Shown here: piece after piece, positions 35,725-47,093 of the stretch
Layout: each line of letters starts with the position of its first letter
Numbering within the stretch: the stretch's first letter is position 1
Assembly: GCA_002946415.1 (NCBI GenBank)
Contig: NJPS01000020.1
Location: 62,001-126,000 of the forward strand
Length of the DNA stretch: 64,000 nt
Source: Rutstroemia sp. NJR-2017a BVV2
Taxonomy: Eukaryota > Ascomycota > Leotiomycetes > Helotiales > Rutstroemiaceae
Direction: 5' to 3'
Made by a program: the position numbers and the translations under genes
The notes under the pieces: generated by a model
The model's input: the letters and a program-made list of their open reading frames with translations, nothing else
Databases searched by the model: none
Told to the model about the DNA's origin: nothing

Positions 35725-36740
35725 GTGGTGAGATGGATGGGTTGATGGGAATGAATGATTGGAGAGTTTGGGTTGGGAAATTCTGGGATGAGATTTATTT
35801 TATGATGTTGTGATGTGAAAATGATGGGCTATCTATGATGGGTGAATACCTTGATGTTTGGATTGGAGAGCGACGGCTTAGTTGTCGAAAAGACAGTTAA
35901 TGCTTTGTGTAATGAATGGATTGATGATGTTTATTTGATGAGTGCTTGCTTGCTTTCCTGCTTGGTGATATCTGAGATTTGAGTATACGCCATGTAACTA
36001 GCTATGTTGCTTTACGACTCGACTCCAGATCTTCTACTTAAACCCGCCCCATCTCCTCAACTTCCATACCCCCTCGCACTGCAGTCATCCATGCGAAGGC
36101 AGTCTTCCTTCCATCCCGATAAGTGAATGGGTAGGCGATGCACGGATAGGGGATGCGAAAAGAAAAGAAAAAGCTGGATCGCCGTGTTTTGTTTTCGACT
36201 TGTCTTGGATTGTATTTGTCTTGGATTTTATTTGTCTTGGTTTGTAGTTGTCTTAGTTTGTAGTTGTCTTGGTTTGTAGTTGTCTTGGTTTGTAGTTGTC
36301 TTGGTTTGTAGTTGTCTTGGTTTGTAGTTGTCTCTCCTTACTGCAAGGTTTAGGCGATCGTCGAATTGGGAAATTACTTAGATGTTTGTATATACATGCA
36401 TGCTGGACTGTAGAGATAGTTGGCGGAGGAGATGTCATTTTGAGGATGGATGTCGAAGCTTGTCTACCTGAAACAGCGTCAATCTTGCATGTGCTCTGGA
36501 GATCCAAATGTAGTGCGTTATGCATATGTGCTAACTATGCAGGTTTATATACAGGGTGGGATATTCTTTTCTTTCACTTCCATCTACACACACAATGCAA
36601 TCCAATTTTCGTCTTTTAGGCGAAACTACCACTTCCAAACAAGAATCCCACGTAAACAAACACCTCGCTGTGCTGTAACCCAAAGTCATTTCTGCATGAA
36701 TCATAACTCATGAAATTCGAGTCATCACATCATCGCCTCG
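35725..36740. other. Convergent intergenic region with a minisatellite
   Basis: 3' flanks of the protease gene (+) and the Mcp1-like gene (-). Apart from the 16-bp tandem repeat at 36200-36334, nothing was recognised. ORFs across the repeat are artefacts of the repeat. Confidence 0.55.
36200..36334. repeat. 16-bp minisatellite (TTGTCTTGGTTTGTAG)n
   Basis: Eight tandem copies plus a partial ninth of TTGTCTTGGTTTGTAG. The first two copies diverge (GGATTGTAT and GGATTTTAT endings) and one copy carries a G-to-A change. The unit length is not a multiple of three, and the array lies between two convergent genes. Confidence 0.95.
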
Positions 36741-37795
36741 TCACCTCAATAATGGGACCTTCTCGAACAATGCATCGTATCCTCTTCCAACCCAGCCAGG
36801 TTCTGGTCCCCATCGTGCTACAACGCCTAATCCGCCAGACATCCAGATACCTGCAACTACGCCGACAACTCCATTGATTCTTCTCTTCCGCCTCCTCTTT
36901 TCCTTATCTGTGCTCGTCGTCGGTGTAAGGTTGAACCACTTTGCAGCTCCCCATATCATATGTCCGGTGCCGATTCCAACAAGCGCTACGTATGTCGTCC
37001 AGGAAACAATAGGGTGTTTAGCGAATCCGTGCGCTACGTATCCGAGCCCGACCCCTGAAGAACCTCCCTCGTAGATTAAAGGAATGACCCGGTTCACGAA
37101 GATGTGTGAGAATACCACAGGAGCGAGAAGGTATCCGCCGAGAGAGATATTGGACAGAACAGGCCAGGTCTTGGGCTGGAAGAAAGATAGGATAGAGCGG
37201 GATGTAGCTTGGTAGGAGGAATACCGCTTTTGGGCAATTGAGCGACGGTATAAACGTAGGGCAATGCCGGAGGTTATATGCGCAATGAGCGGGGCACCGA
37301 TGAGAAGAGGCTCAAAGGGAAAAGATTCTGCGCGTGAGGGGGTTAGTGGAGCTCGAGAGAGGGGCAATTCTTGAAGAACTTTGTAAAGTAGGAATATAAG
37401 ATCTAGGAAACTTACGGTAGTAAGGCCGGGTAAGTAGTAAGTATGAGTCCGAAACTGGAATTGACCGTGTAAGGAGGGGTATCAGAGAAGTATTTGTGAT
37501 GTGCATAGCACCGAAGATCGTAAAGGTATAGGATGAGTAGCGCTGAATGCGCGTAACTATATTGAACAGTTTAGTTATGAAAGATTCAATATGAGAGATT
37601 ATACTTACGGTAATATGCAGGGCCATGTGAGCCACTAAGTCCCAGCGACGACGACCTTCCAAACGAGGGACGAGACGGTAAATCAGGAATTTGTTTCTCT
37701 AAATCCCAATCTGCAGGGGAATCTATGGGAGAAGGATCTACTTGTTGTAAAGAGATGAATGTCGCATCCGAGGCATTGGAGTCTCGACGCTCCAT
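36741..37795 (-). CDS. mcp1: Mcp1-like mitochondrial outer membrane adapter (DUF1691)
   Basis: Three exons, 37795-37609, 37556-37416 and 37327-36741, give 304 aa. In yeast, Mcp1 is a mitochondrial outer-membrane protein that recruits Vps13 and works in lipid homeostasis. The N-terminal 60 residues are hydrophilic and Ser/Pro-rich. The joined sequence reads TRIQRYSSYTFTIFGAMHIT, then TNTSLIPLLTRSIPVSDSYL and SFPFEPLLIGAPLIAHITSG. This is the DUF1691 transmembrane domain with five or so hydrophobic segments. I chose the ATG at 37795 because the ORF extension to 37801 begins with GTG. The splice joins are confirmed by the uninterrupted family motif. It shares a 279-bp upstream region with the C2H2 protein gene. 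Confidence 0.88.
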
Positions 37796-38074
37796 ATTCA
37801 CAATCTACTCAGATTGAAGTTCTCGGGAAAGGAAAAAAGAGTACTATCGAGACATCGAGGAAGAAATTATGAAGATATGAATGACGTGAATGAGAAATAT
37901 CTTGAAAGTCTTTGGGTGGATTGCATTTAAGGTTATTGCACTGAGCTCGGACCTTACCTTATATTTCGTCGTCAACAGACAAAAACCGGGGCAGAGAGGA
38001 TGTGTTTGTTCGACATTGGATAACTTGTGAAGCTATTCAAAGTGACAAACAGTTGTTCATGCTTGACACCGAAC
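37796..38074. promoter_or_regulatory. Divergent upstream region of mcp1 and the C2H2 gene
   Basis: 279 bp between two diverging start codons, necessarily containing both promoters. No specific site is claimed. Confidence 0.5.
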
Positions 38075-38705
38075 ATGCCTCCAGTAAGTTACACCACTTT
38101 GCATACATGAACAGCTGCTGATAATGCGGGCGTAGCGCGGCTTTACAAATCCTGCACCGAAAACGGAGAGTGCGCGAGAGGCTGTGAAGTCATTCTACTG
38201 TAGGTCTACGTGCTCCTTCAGCATTGCGCAGATACTAATTACATGCCTAGGCGAACTATGTAGCAAAGGATACGCGCGCATGAACGAATATGAGGCTCAT
38301 CTATCCTCTTACGACCATTCGCACAAGCAGCGTCTTAAAGACATGCGCCAACTGACGCGCGACCCAATGGCCTCTTCGAAAGCACGAAAAGCAGAAGCAA
38401 AGGCCAACTCACAATCTGGTTTAATATCAATCAAGCTTGGAGGCGATACAGGTGCAACTACTGGAGCAGCTTCTTCCAGCGGTGGTGGATTTAAAAAAGG
38501 AGGGTTCAAGAAAGCTGGCTTCAAGAGTGCTTTTACACCAGCCGACGGAGAACCCGCTGATGCTGCTGTGAAGGAGGAGGTGGAGGATCACAAGACGGAT
38601 TTAGGTACTAGCTTTTTGGGAGAGAAGGGTGAAGACGATGAGAGCGATACGGATGACTCTTCTTATGGTTACGAACTCTACGATCCAAGGCACCCTACGG
38701 ATTGA
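38075..38705 (+). CDS. C2H2 zinc finger protein (GPATCH8/ZNF804-type finger)
   Basis: Three exons, 38075-38083, 38136-38199 and 38251-38705, give 175 aa. The first coding exon is only nine nucleotides (Met-Pro-Pro). The joined sequence RGFTNPAPKTESAREAVKSF runs into YCELCSKGYARMNEYEAHLS and SYDHSHKQRLKDMRQL, a single finger with spacing C-x2-C-x12-H-x5-H. The second Cys pair residue exists only after splicing. The SYDHxHKQRLK tail is shared, as I recall, with the GPATCH8 and ZNF804 fingers linked to RNA processing. Downstream come a short ISIKLGG motif, a Gly/Lys stretch and an acidic C-terminus ending YELYDPRHPTD. It is probably nuclear; the role is unknown. Confidence 0.85.
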
Positions 38706-39645
38706 AGGGCCGGTATCACATTTCTAGGTCGTTACGGCAGTCTACCTTTCAAAAACATCACAGAATACTGCAGCTCGAAACAACCACAGATCTTTCGGTG
38801 CTATATGTACGGAAATGCAGCTCAGATTTTCAGTGGCTCAAGGAGACACAGAACGACATTTTAAGTCCAGATATACCTACCGCCAAGGAGTATTATATCC
38901 GCATTAAAATTCTCAAGGTTAGATATACTTGAAGCCTTAAAGAATCACATATTCCTGGCCTCGAACGGCACAAAGGACAAAGGCTCCGCAACGCCTAGAC
39001 CTCGAAGGTCAGTTATGGGCCGGCGGATGGCGTAATTGCTCCCGCTATCCTTATAGTGGTATGGAACACTATTTCAAAGGCTGTGGAGGTCCACGCAACG
39101 GTCCGGTCAATAAAATGCAGATAGATCACCACATTAAGTAGTTCATCAACGGCGACTAACAGCTCCAACCATATATTTTTGAACTTATAGATTTTATTTC
39201 TTTCCGTGCCTAGGCAGCAGACCATCTTCCCCTCACAAGACACAGAGAGAGTCCCTAACTAGGCAGTATACTTGCAACTGACCACGGCGAAGTTGCCCGA
39301 GTACTCTGAAAGACTCATAAGATGCTGGGCATTGTTGGCCTAGTGACCCTTTGCTCTATGCTGTAGTCTCACCTTTCATGGTGGCAAGAACTATCCAATC
39401 GAGGCCAATCTGAGCGATACTAAGAAGGGGTTTCTCAATACTCACTTAAGCAATTGGATATAAAACAGACTGTAGCTCCAAGTCACTCTCGTCCATTATT
39501 CATCTCATCATTCTTCCAGTATTGTATTCAACAAGCAAGACTTGGGCTAGAATTTTATTCTCATATCCTCAATAACCCGGCCACTTCTCCTAGTCGAAGT
39601 CCGCTATTTGATCGCCATTTGCTTTTCATTGTGACTGGAGGGAAG
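38706..39645. other. Intergenic region
   Basis: 3' flank of the C2H2 gene and upstream region of the 39646-41322 gene. Small ORFs only, none supported. Confidence 0.5.
39459..39465 (+). promoter_or_regulatory. TATA box
   Basis: TATAAAA on the plus strand, about 187 nt upstream of the ATG at 39646. The open frame upstream of that ATG runs across this element, which argues that the longer frame is not translated. Confidence 0.45.
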
Positions 39646-41322
39646 ATGCCGACAGGAGATAGAGAGCACCGTAGTTCGAAACATGGTCAAGAGCGACGCG
39701 TCCATGGAGAGAAAACCGTTAGTACGTTGGGCAGCTTATTCACGGGAATGGGCAAAGTGGTTGAGGTGGGCGGCGAAAGATACCTGAAATCCTCTGGGAA
39801 TGTGGAGATTATTGGTGATGAGCCAACAAGGTATAGGCACAGACATCGAAGACGACGCTCACGCTCGGCTCACCGTCGATCACCATCGCGGGACAGCATT
39901 CATCGTACAACTTACGATTCTCACGAGCTTCCTCATAGGCCCCGACCTAGAGAATCTGATATACGTGGAGATGCAGACGATTATAAGGCGATGGAAGAGA
40001 CCGCTTGGCAGAGCAGGAATGAGCCGTATGAGGAGGCTTCACGGGCACCATCTATAACTACCGCGGGTTCACAAACTGAGAGACGGAGCCATACTTCTAG
40101 CTCTAAAAGAGGATCAGCTACTTCATCACGGGCACCATCTTTGATTGCCCCAGCTTTAGAAGCTGAGGGTCGAACCTATACTTCTCGCGCTCAACGAGAA
40201 CCAGCTGCTCCATCACGAGTCCCATCTGTCATTGGCTCAGCTTCACAAGCAGAAAGACGAAGCCACACTTCTGGCTCTCAACAAGGATCAGCTACTCCAT
40301 CACGGGTCCCATCTGTCATTGGCTCAGCTTCACAAACTGGGGGACGAAGCCATACTTCTTCTAGCTCTCAACGAGGACCATCTGCTTCACAGGCCCCATC
40401 GACAACTGCCTCAACCTCAGCATCACAAAGAAAGAGATATAGCAACCACGACGGTGGCGAAGAACGAAGCGATCTCAGCTCCTCATCGTATCCCGAGCGC
40501 CACAGTTCTAGAGCTAGCACTGTTCTACCAGGTGATAGTATCAGCTCAGTTGAATACGCAGACGCGCAAAGCGAAGTTGCACACGAAGACGCGCCGAAAA
40601 GAGCGGAATCTGGTCATGGTGGTTTCGTCTCCCGCGTTGGAGCTAGTCGATATGGTTCATCTGCTTCGAGAAGGACAGAATCTGAAGCATTCGACGTTAA
40701 ATCATCACATGGGAGAAGCTCAATCACACAGTCTCCAAACAATAGTAGTCGGTATAGTCGCGTATCAGAAAGTACGAACGCTACGAGAAGGACAGATTCT
40801 AGAGTCGGCGACGTAGAATCATCAAGCGGGAACCGCTCAGTCGCACAGCCTTCAGGAACTAGTAGTAGAGACAGTCACTTATCAACAAGCACAAAGCGGT
40901 CAAGCACTCACGCAGCACCTAGGCCGGGCAGTGATGTATCAGTACTTTCCAAACCGCCAAGCGCTTATACAGAACCCAGGCCGGGCGGCAATGTATCAAA
41001 GCTGTCAAGCGTTCATACAGCACCCAGGCCAGGCAGTAACGTATCAAATCTGTCAAGCGCTCGCCCAGCAAGTACGCCGAAGAGCCACGTAACGGGTCGA
41101 AGCTCCGAATCCGACATGCGGAGCGCTACGACGACGTCTTCCAGACGGTATCCTGAGATAGTAGAGCCCGGAGAAGAGGGCTATATGACAAACCCGTCAC
41201 AAACCTCTGGTCGACCTCGCTACGACCAAACCAGTAATGAAAGTGATGTCGATGAACGGCGTCCCAAGACTGGGCGTAGGAGAGACCCTGATGACCGACG
41301 TCCGTATTATTCGCGGAATTAG
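39646..41322 (+). CDS. Ser/Arg-rich disordered repeat protein, unknown function
   Basis: Single exon, 558 aa from the ATG at 39646 (MPTGDREHRSSKHGQERRVH). The open frame extends upstream to 39454 but only from a TTG and across a TATA box. Residues about 25-65 look ordered (VSTLGSLFTGMGKVVEVGGE, then YLKSSGNVEIIGDEPTRYR). The rest is disordered: an RHRRRRSRSAHRR basic patch, 29-residue tandem repeats of the form SRVPSVIGSASQAERRSHTS (about 132-260), and shorter APRPGSNVSxLSS repeats near the C-terminus. No domain, signal or membrane helix. In character it resembles the three tandem genes at 2.5-9.7 kb. Real coding is supported by frame-preserving repeats over 1.7 kb without a stop. Confidence 0.75.
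   Translation: MPTGDREHRSSKHGQERRVHGEKTVSTLGSLFTGMGKVVEVGGERYLKSSGNVEIIGDEPTRYRHRHRRRRSRSAHRRSPSRDSIHRTTYDSHELPHRPRPRESDIRGDADDYKAMEETAWQSRNEPYEEASRAPSITTAGSQTERRSHTSSSKRGSATSSRAPSLIAPALEAEGRTYTSRAQREPAAPSRVPSVIGSASQAERRSHTSGSQQGSATPSRVPSVIGSASQTGGRSHTSSSSQRGPSASQAPSTTASTSASQRKRYSNHDGGEERSDLSSSSYPERHSSRASTVLPGDSISSVEYADAQSEVAHEDAPKRAESGHGGFVSRVGASRYGSSASRRTESEAFDVKSSHGRSSITQSPNNSSRYSRVSESTNATRRTDSRVGDVESSSGNRSVAQPSGTSSRDSHLSTSTKRSSTHAAPRPGSDVSVLSKPPSAYTEPRPGGNVSKLSSVHTAPRPGSNVSNLSSARPASTPKSHVTGRSSESDMRSATTTSSRRYPEIVEPGEEGYMTNPSQTSGRPRYDQTSNESDVDERRPKTGRRRDPDDRRPYYSRN
40039..40400 (+). repeat. 87-nt in-frame tandem repeats
   Basis: About four imperfect copies encoding 29 residues each, of the form S-R-x-P-S-x-I-x-x-A-x-x-x-E-x-R-x-x-T-S. 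The two central copies are nearly identical at the nucleotide level, suggesting recent duplication. Confidence 0.8.
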
Positions 41323-41840
41323 ATAGAGTGAAGTAAGGAGTAAAGGTCCAGCAGGTTAAAGGGGAAATGGGTTTGGGGTTTATCGGTGTATATAAGGTGC
41401 ACCGTGTTCAGCTCGTTTGGACTTTTTGAGGCCGGATCTAAGATAGAAACAAAAAATATAGGGAAGAGTGCTTTAACAATGTAGCTATGAGGTTTAGTGT
41501 TCTCACTTGTGTGAAGCCTTGTGAGAACGAGGGCTAAAGAGATTTGATATATCCCAGCTGTTCCTTACAAATCTTCCGGCACATTCTCCAGTCCCTTTAA
41601 GACTGTCGACACACGCTCCATGGCACAACATATACAATCAAGGCGACGGCAGAAACCAGCGGGTATTGGAAATTCATATCGAGCATAAACTAAAGCCAGT
41701 CATTGTAATGGTACCTTTTGAATATATCACAAGAAGGCCGCCTTCCTTATCAATACACTTCATTCATCCCTTCATTTACCCACCCCCCTTTCCCTTCCTT
41801 TTATCCTCATAACCCCCAATCCAATATGCTCATTTTCTTC
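41323..41840. other. Convergent intergenic region
   Basis: 3' flanks of the disordered repeat-protein gene (+) and the PDH E1 beta gene (-). Nothing else seen. Confidence 0.55.
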
Positions 41841-43040
41841 TTACAATCGTAACATCTTTGCAACGTAGTTCTCAATCAAGTTCTCGTCAGGGAAACTCAT
41901 CTGCTCCAATTTCAAAGCGTAAGGAGTTGGAACTTCGGCACCAGTGATTCTTTGAGCAGGAGCATCAAGATAATCAAAAGCGAATTCCATAGTCAAAGCG
42001 AGCAGTTCGGCTCCAACACCAAAGGCTGGGAAACCGGACTCAACAGCGAGAAGACGGTGGGTCTTCTTGACTGACTTAACGATAGATTCGACGTCGAGTG
42101 GCTTGATTGATCGGAGGTTGATAACTTCGACCTCAACACCATACTTCTTCTTGAGGTTCTCGGCTGCGATGAGAGATTGTCCGACACAGCGGGAGAGAGT
42201 GACAATGGTCAGATCCTTTCCTGCACGCTCGATCTTGGCTTTGCCGAAAGGAAGAACGAAGTCATCCTTCTGGGCGGCTTCGCTCATGGGGAAGGTTTGA
42301 CCGTACAATAATTCGTTCTCGAGCACACAGACAGGGTTGGGGTCACGAATGGCAGCTTTGAGTAATCCCTTGGCATCTTCGGCACTCCATGGAGTAACGA
42401 CCTTCAAACCCGGTATGCTTCCGTACCATGCAGAGTAATCTTGTGAATGTTGTGCTGCGACACCAGCTGCGAATCCGTTGGGTCCGCGGAATGTGATGTT
42501 ACAGGGCTGGATACCTCCGGACATGTAATGGGTTTTGGCGGCAGAGTTAACAATTTGATCAATTGCTTGCATAGCAAAGTTGAAGGTCATGAACTCGCAC
42601 TATAAGTTTCCGTTTTAGTTCTTGCTCTGTCCCGGAGTCCCCCATTTTGGCTGACGGGGAAAAGAAATTATGCTTACCACAGGATGTAAGCCAGCCAATG
42701 CAGCACCGACAGTCAAACCGCAGAATCCGGACTCAGTAATAGGACTGTCGATAACTCTCTTGTCACCGAAGCGATCCAGTAAACCTTTCGTGACTTTGTA
42801 TGCGCCGTTATATTGAGCGACTTCCTCACCCAAAACGAAAACTTTTGGGTTTAATTCCAATTCCTCTGCTAAGGCCTCGTTCAAGGCCTCTCTGACTGTG
42901 TATTCCTTTACTCCACTCTCCTTCGCATATCCTCTGCTTTGTACGATAGCTGGTAGTCGAGGGAAAGATTGGAAAGCAGTCCGGGAAGGGCGAGCTGAGG
43001 AGGATAGGAATCGAGAAGCTGGTCGCATGAATCGTGACAT
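41841..43040 (-). CDS. pdb1: Pyruvate dehydrogenase E1 component subunit beta, mitochondrial
   Basis: Two exons, 43040-42678 and 42599-41841, give 373 aa, close to the 366 of yeast Pdb1. With E1 alpha it forms the thiamine-diphosphate-dependent decarboxylase of the PDH complex in the mitochondrial matrix. The N-terminus is a typical presequence ([20 protein letters not shown], up to about residue 38). The core follows: [20 protein letters not shown], then [20 protein letters not shown] and [20 protein letters not shown]. After the 78-nt intron come [40 protein letters not shown] and the C-terminal transketolase-like part ending [17 protein letters not shown]. Phase 0 junction, no missing motif. 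Confidence 0.95.
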
Positions 43041-45252
43041 TTTGGCAGATAAGAGGACGGCGAAGCAGGGCTTCCACCAAGTACTAAAAGGAGAAGGTGA
43101 GGGTCGATGAGGGGAAAGAAATGTCGGAGACTGACGAAATTATTTCTATCCTCACGAACCTTCAAATTAGCTTGAGTGGCACGTTGGGACTTTTTGTTCA
43201 GAGCTTATAGTCCGCGCTCCGAAATGTTGATAGATTAACTAATACGGATTCGGACTAGCTTTCGGGACGAGCAGGGCGAGATTTTGTGCTTACTTGATGA
43301 CTAAGACATATAAATCCCTATCTACATCCTGTGGGCTTACTTATTTCACGGGTTTCGGGGATACTAGCAGTTATTTTGAAGATGTGGAATGTTTTGAATT
43401 CCATGGTTGAAATTGAAGTGAATTCTATTTAGTTTCGGCGAGGAGACTTCGAAGCTCTGAAGAGCTTACATGCGATTGATCGAATGAACGACAGGTGCAA
43501 TGGCGGTTGATAGTTCAACCAGTGCGGTTACACAGCCAGTCTTTGAGTGTTCATCGGGGTTGCAGCTGAAGATTGGATCCTGGACCATTGTTGTTCTACA
43601 ATGGGCATCCAAGGCTACCGAAGTGGTAAAGAGGGCATGTGTCACATTGCCCCTTTTATAAGCACATTTTCAGGTATTACCACACAGGCAGAGAAAGTAT
43701 CATACTCATAGGCGCAACAAGTGCAGGCAGTTCCTGCTATATTCCCAACAACAAGTGCCGCTGCTAGGAAAGCATGGCCAGCGTGAGTTACGTCAAGAAC
43801 GCTTTCATACTACATGCCAACCCAGCGCCGGGGCAGCATACCCCTCCAATGCATAAGCGTCACATTATCCTCATGTCCTTCGAGTTTGTAGCGCATAAGA
43901 ATTCTCTGCGCCCACTGCATCTCCTCAGTTTCGGTGAAAGGGATGTTGCATGACATGGCGTGCCAATCGATTATGTATAAGGGAACGGCGAGTAGCGTCC
44001 TGTTCTGATCATACTTTTGCTCTCGCAGTCAGGACAAGGAATCGATTTTCAAAATCTGCATTATTTCAGCGCGCTAGATACGACACTTGGCGGCCTTCAA
44101 CTGTATAGTTTAGTTTCATTTTGCGGAGCAAATAAGGTTATGACCTTTCGATGGCACGGGCAGTTTTGTTCTAGAGTTTAGGGTCTCTCCAAATCACTCA
44201 ACCCGTGCTAGCTAGATGTATGACGGCTATTTCGCCCTGATGGCTAGAGGAGGAACGGCCGTGTCTGCGAGATTGGATTCAACACAAAGGAGACAATCTC
44301 ATACTGCTCACTACATGCAAATCCAAAAGCAACCGATTTCCAATGACCCGATGCATCTCAAAAACCACATATCCAGAGCCCCCAGAAGCCCTCGGATTCA
44401 ACGATATGATATCTTCATTCTGTTGCAGTCGAGAATGTCACCGAAGACCTGAAGTAACATTAAGTATGAGGAAGAACTGTGGTGGTGGTCGACATCTCGA
44501 TCTACCTCGAAGCAGCGTTCCATGTAAACAACATATAGAAATCAACGCATCCCACAAGTAGGACGAAGGCCAGAGAATCAGCAAGCATCTTACTTCCCCA
44601 TGCAACGAAACAAATCGCAGCGCCGGCGCTGGTCCAAAGCCAGAACGAAACTATCCAGCCTCACGCAAAATGCGCCGCGATCATCCGTCGAGATTGTTGG
44701 CTTTATGGAGTTAAGCTCTGCGGTGCGGTGATCTGATATGGTACAAGGGAGGACGTGATATATAATGTGAAATGCGCAGTTGGTGGGTAGAGAACGGGGA
44801 GAATGGAAGGTAGGTAATCAATACTGACGTTATCATGTGCTGGTGCTTTTGACAGAAATGGCATGTGTGGAAAGTGTTCCATCAATAGCCTCATTTGCCT
44901 CGAGCTCGGGAGTAGGGAGGGTTTAGCGATTTTAGCATTTTCAACGGCTTCATTATCCCTCATAGCTCACCTAACAGCTCTATTCTACAAGAATTAGGTA
45001 ATATCTACCACTCCACCATCGCACCAAGACATATCTAAAACCCTCTCGGGAAATCTCCTTTCATTATATGCATGCTAGTTCTATGGTATGGTATGAAGAA
45101 GAAGAGGAATAAACCAACCTCATATACAAGCCATGTACGCCCAATACCACAACAAATATTGCTCCATTACGCGCCATATGACAGAAACGAACGAAGCGAC
45201 TAGTCTAGTCTCCTTTCCCATATCCTATGATTACCCGACCATTCCCGCGAAT
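43041..45252. other. Gene-free interval, about 2.2 kb
   Basis: Upstream of pdb1 and 3' of atg3. ORFs of 70-85 codons are present but unsupported. A 12-bp palindrome identical to one at 1894 (AGCGCCGGCGCT) lies at 44619-44630. No RNA gene or mobile element recognised. Confidence 0.45.
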
Positions 45253-46449
45253 CTAGACACCCATAGTGAAATCGTGTTCGATTCCTGGTGTGACACTTGC
45301 CATGAACTAGGGATGGACTTGTTAGCAAAGGATTCATTAAGGGGGAAGAGGAAAATAGCATACCTTCAAGAACACAACTAGATATTGATCCACCCTTATA
45401 GCAACTTCTTCCTCATCGCCATTGAAATCCGAATCGTGTTGCAGCACTTCCCACTCATCATTTCCATTCCCGCCGGCTTTCATCCCCTCCGCAAGTGCCT
45501 TCTTGTCAATATGCGTCTTCTCGAGATCATCGACTAGACCCTCCATACCCGTGTTTCTCGACCCAGGAACGGCTTTGCCTTGTTTTTGTTTCTCGCGGCG
45601 CAGTTTCAATGCGGCGTCGGCACGGTCGAGGAGCGTTTTCATTACGCTGGCGTGTTTGCAGGGGTGGATGGATGCCATTTTAATATTGTTGCTGAAGTAG
45701 GGGAAGTCTTCTAGGGTGACGGTTTTGTCTTTGTAGTCGCCGACGATATCTTCCATCATGAGTTGAGGTTGGAGGGGTTGGGAGCTAGCGAGGTAGCCGG
45801 AGAGGTAGAGTCGTGGGGTTCGGTAGTAGGGTGTGTATGCGATGTAGATGGTATATGTTCGACGAGAACTGCTTAGGGTCAGCGCTTTTATCTATGTCCA
45901 AAAACACAGTGAAACTCACGAATTAGCATTATCAGCTTTGGGATCCCGAATAATAGCTTCTTCATCATCCTCCTCGTCCTCCATATCAGGAATATCATCC
46001 TCATCGTCTTCCCTCTCCCCCATCTCGCCACTTTCATCCACAGTCCTCACATCCTTAACTCTCGCCTCCTGACTCGCAGCCAATCCACCAGTCCTCAGCC
46101 ACCCATCCTCATCATCCCCAGGCGAATGCGGTCCACCGGCTCTGAAATCCTCACCGTCTCCAACCACCGTCTCATCGTGTCCTGCTTCACCGGCGAAATC
46201 GTCGTCCAGTCTGCGATGGCACGGCACGCCTCTTGTGACTAAGAACTGCTTCCCTGGTGGTAGATAGTTGGCTCGCTTGCTTACAGGTGATGCGTCCGCC
46301 CATGACCATGTTGGGAACTTGTAAACTAGGTAGTCGCCTGCGGCGACAAATTCCTCTGGGGTGATTTGGCCGTTGGTGCGAAACGTAGAGGTGTGCGAGA
46401 CGGGCGTCCATTCACGGACTCTCTCGAGAGTGCTGTGGAAGAAATTCAT
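45253..46449 (-). CDS. atg3: Autophagy E2-like conjugating enzyme Atg3
   Basis: Three exons, 46449-45920, 45868-45364 and 45306-45253, give 362 aa. Atg3 transfers Atg8 to phosphatidylethanolamine on autophagic membranes. The N-terminal amphipathic helix and E2 start are [20 protein letters not shown], then [20 protein letters not shown] and [21 protein letters not shown] long acidic flexible region covers about 100-176. The second exon carries [20 protein letters not shown] and the catalytic motif [13 protein letters not shown], with the active Cys near residue 247. The last exon, only 18 codons including the stop, encodes [17 protein letters not shown], the invariant C-terminus. An ORF-based model would lose it. 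Confidence 0.95.
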
Positions 46450-47093
46450 GGTAGCGGGGTTGATTTGTTTCCAAGGGTCGGCGGGGTCGTTGAAAGGGGT
46501 TTCTTGTTGGGAGGGTTGGTTTTTGCTTTATTGCGTCGTTACTTTGCGGTATTTGCTGCTTGTATGATTTAGAAAGTGAAAAATGTCTCTTGGAAGGTTT
46601 GCGACACTCGCAGATAATGACGCACGTTGGGTGTTGGTCTGCTGGTGAATGTCGTTGGGTGAGCCTTTGTATGCTTTTGTAGGGGTAGGCTCGGTAGGTG
46701 GGCGGGAGCCTTATGAAGTTGCTCTTATCGATGTTATCGCCGAAACCGAAACCTTAGCGGACGTAAGTACTGTATGGGTTTCTTCCGTGTGACATCTACA
46801 TGTGACCTTTCTGAGTTATCTTTCGACCTTGATGAATCATTTGAGACTTTAAACGGCAGCTTGTGGCTATGTAGTTGTTTGATTTCTGTATCTTTTCGGC
46901 GGAGATGAAGGGCTTCTTATAGACCGACCTTCAACTATCAAACAACCGCTGTCCTACCTTTCATCATTTATGACATACCGACCACTAAGTATTCAGTGAA
47001 GCTGTAGTCATAGGTAACACACATAATGTTTCACTGCGATAGCAAATAGAAGCTACAGGTCTGTTGATCCAAAGTTCACCGCCGTATATATCA
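46450..47093. other. Intergenic region
   Basis: Upstream of atg3 and 3' of the CCDC97 homologue gene. Two overlapping plus-strand ORFs at 46361-46572 are antisense to the atg3 start and are not accepted. Confidence 0.5.

Noticed and set aside
39454..39645. 64-residue N-terminal extension of the disordered repeat protein
   Set aside because: It begins with TTG and runs across a TATAAAA element; the ATG at 39646 is more likely.
44619..44630. 12-bp palindrome AGCGCCGGCGCT, identical to one at 1894-1905
   Set aside because: A repeated 12-mer is expected by chance in 64 kb, and no flanking similarity was seen.
45274..45290. GTTCGATTCC resembling a tRNA B box
   Set aside because: No pairing T-stem or A box is seen, and the bases belong to the final coding exon of atg3.
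45133..45381. Plus-strand ORF of 82 codons at the atg3 3' end
   Set aside because: It is antisense to the last Atg3 exon, whose invariant C-terminus is clearly coding on the minus strand.
17700..46449. Vps34, Vma11, Mcp1 and Atg3 as an autophagy gene cluster
   Set aside because: They are widely spaced among unrelated housekeeping genes in mixed orientation; fungi do not normally cluster these genes.
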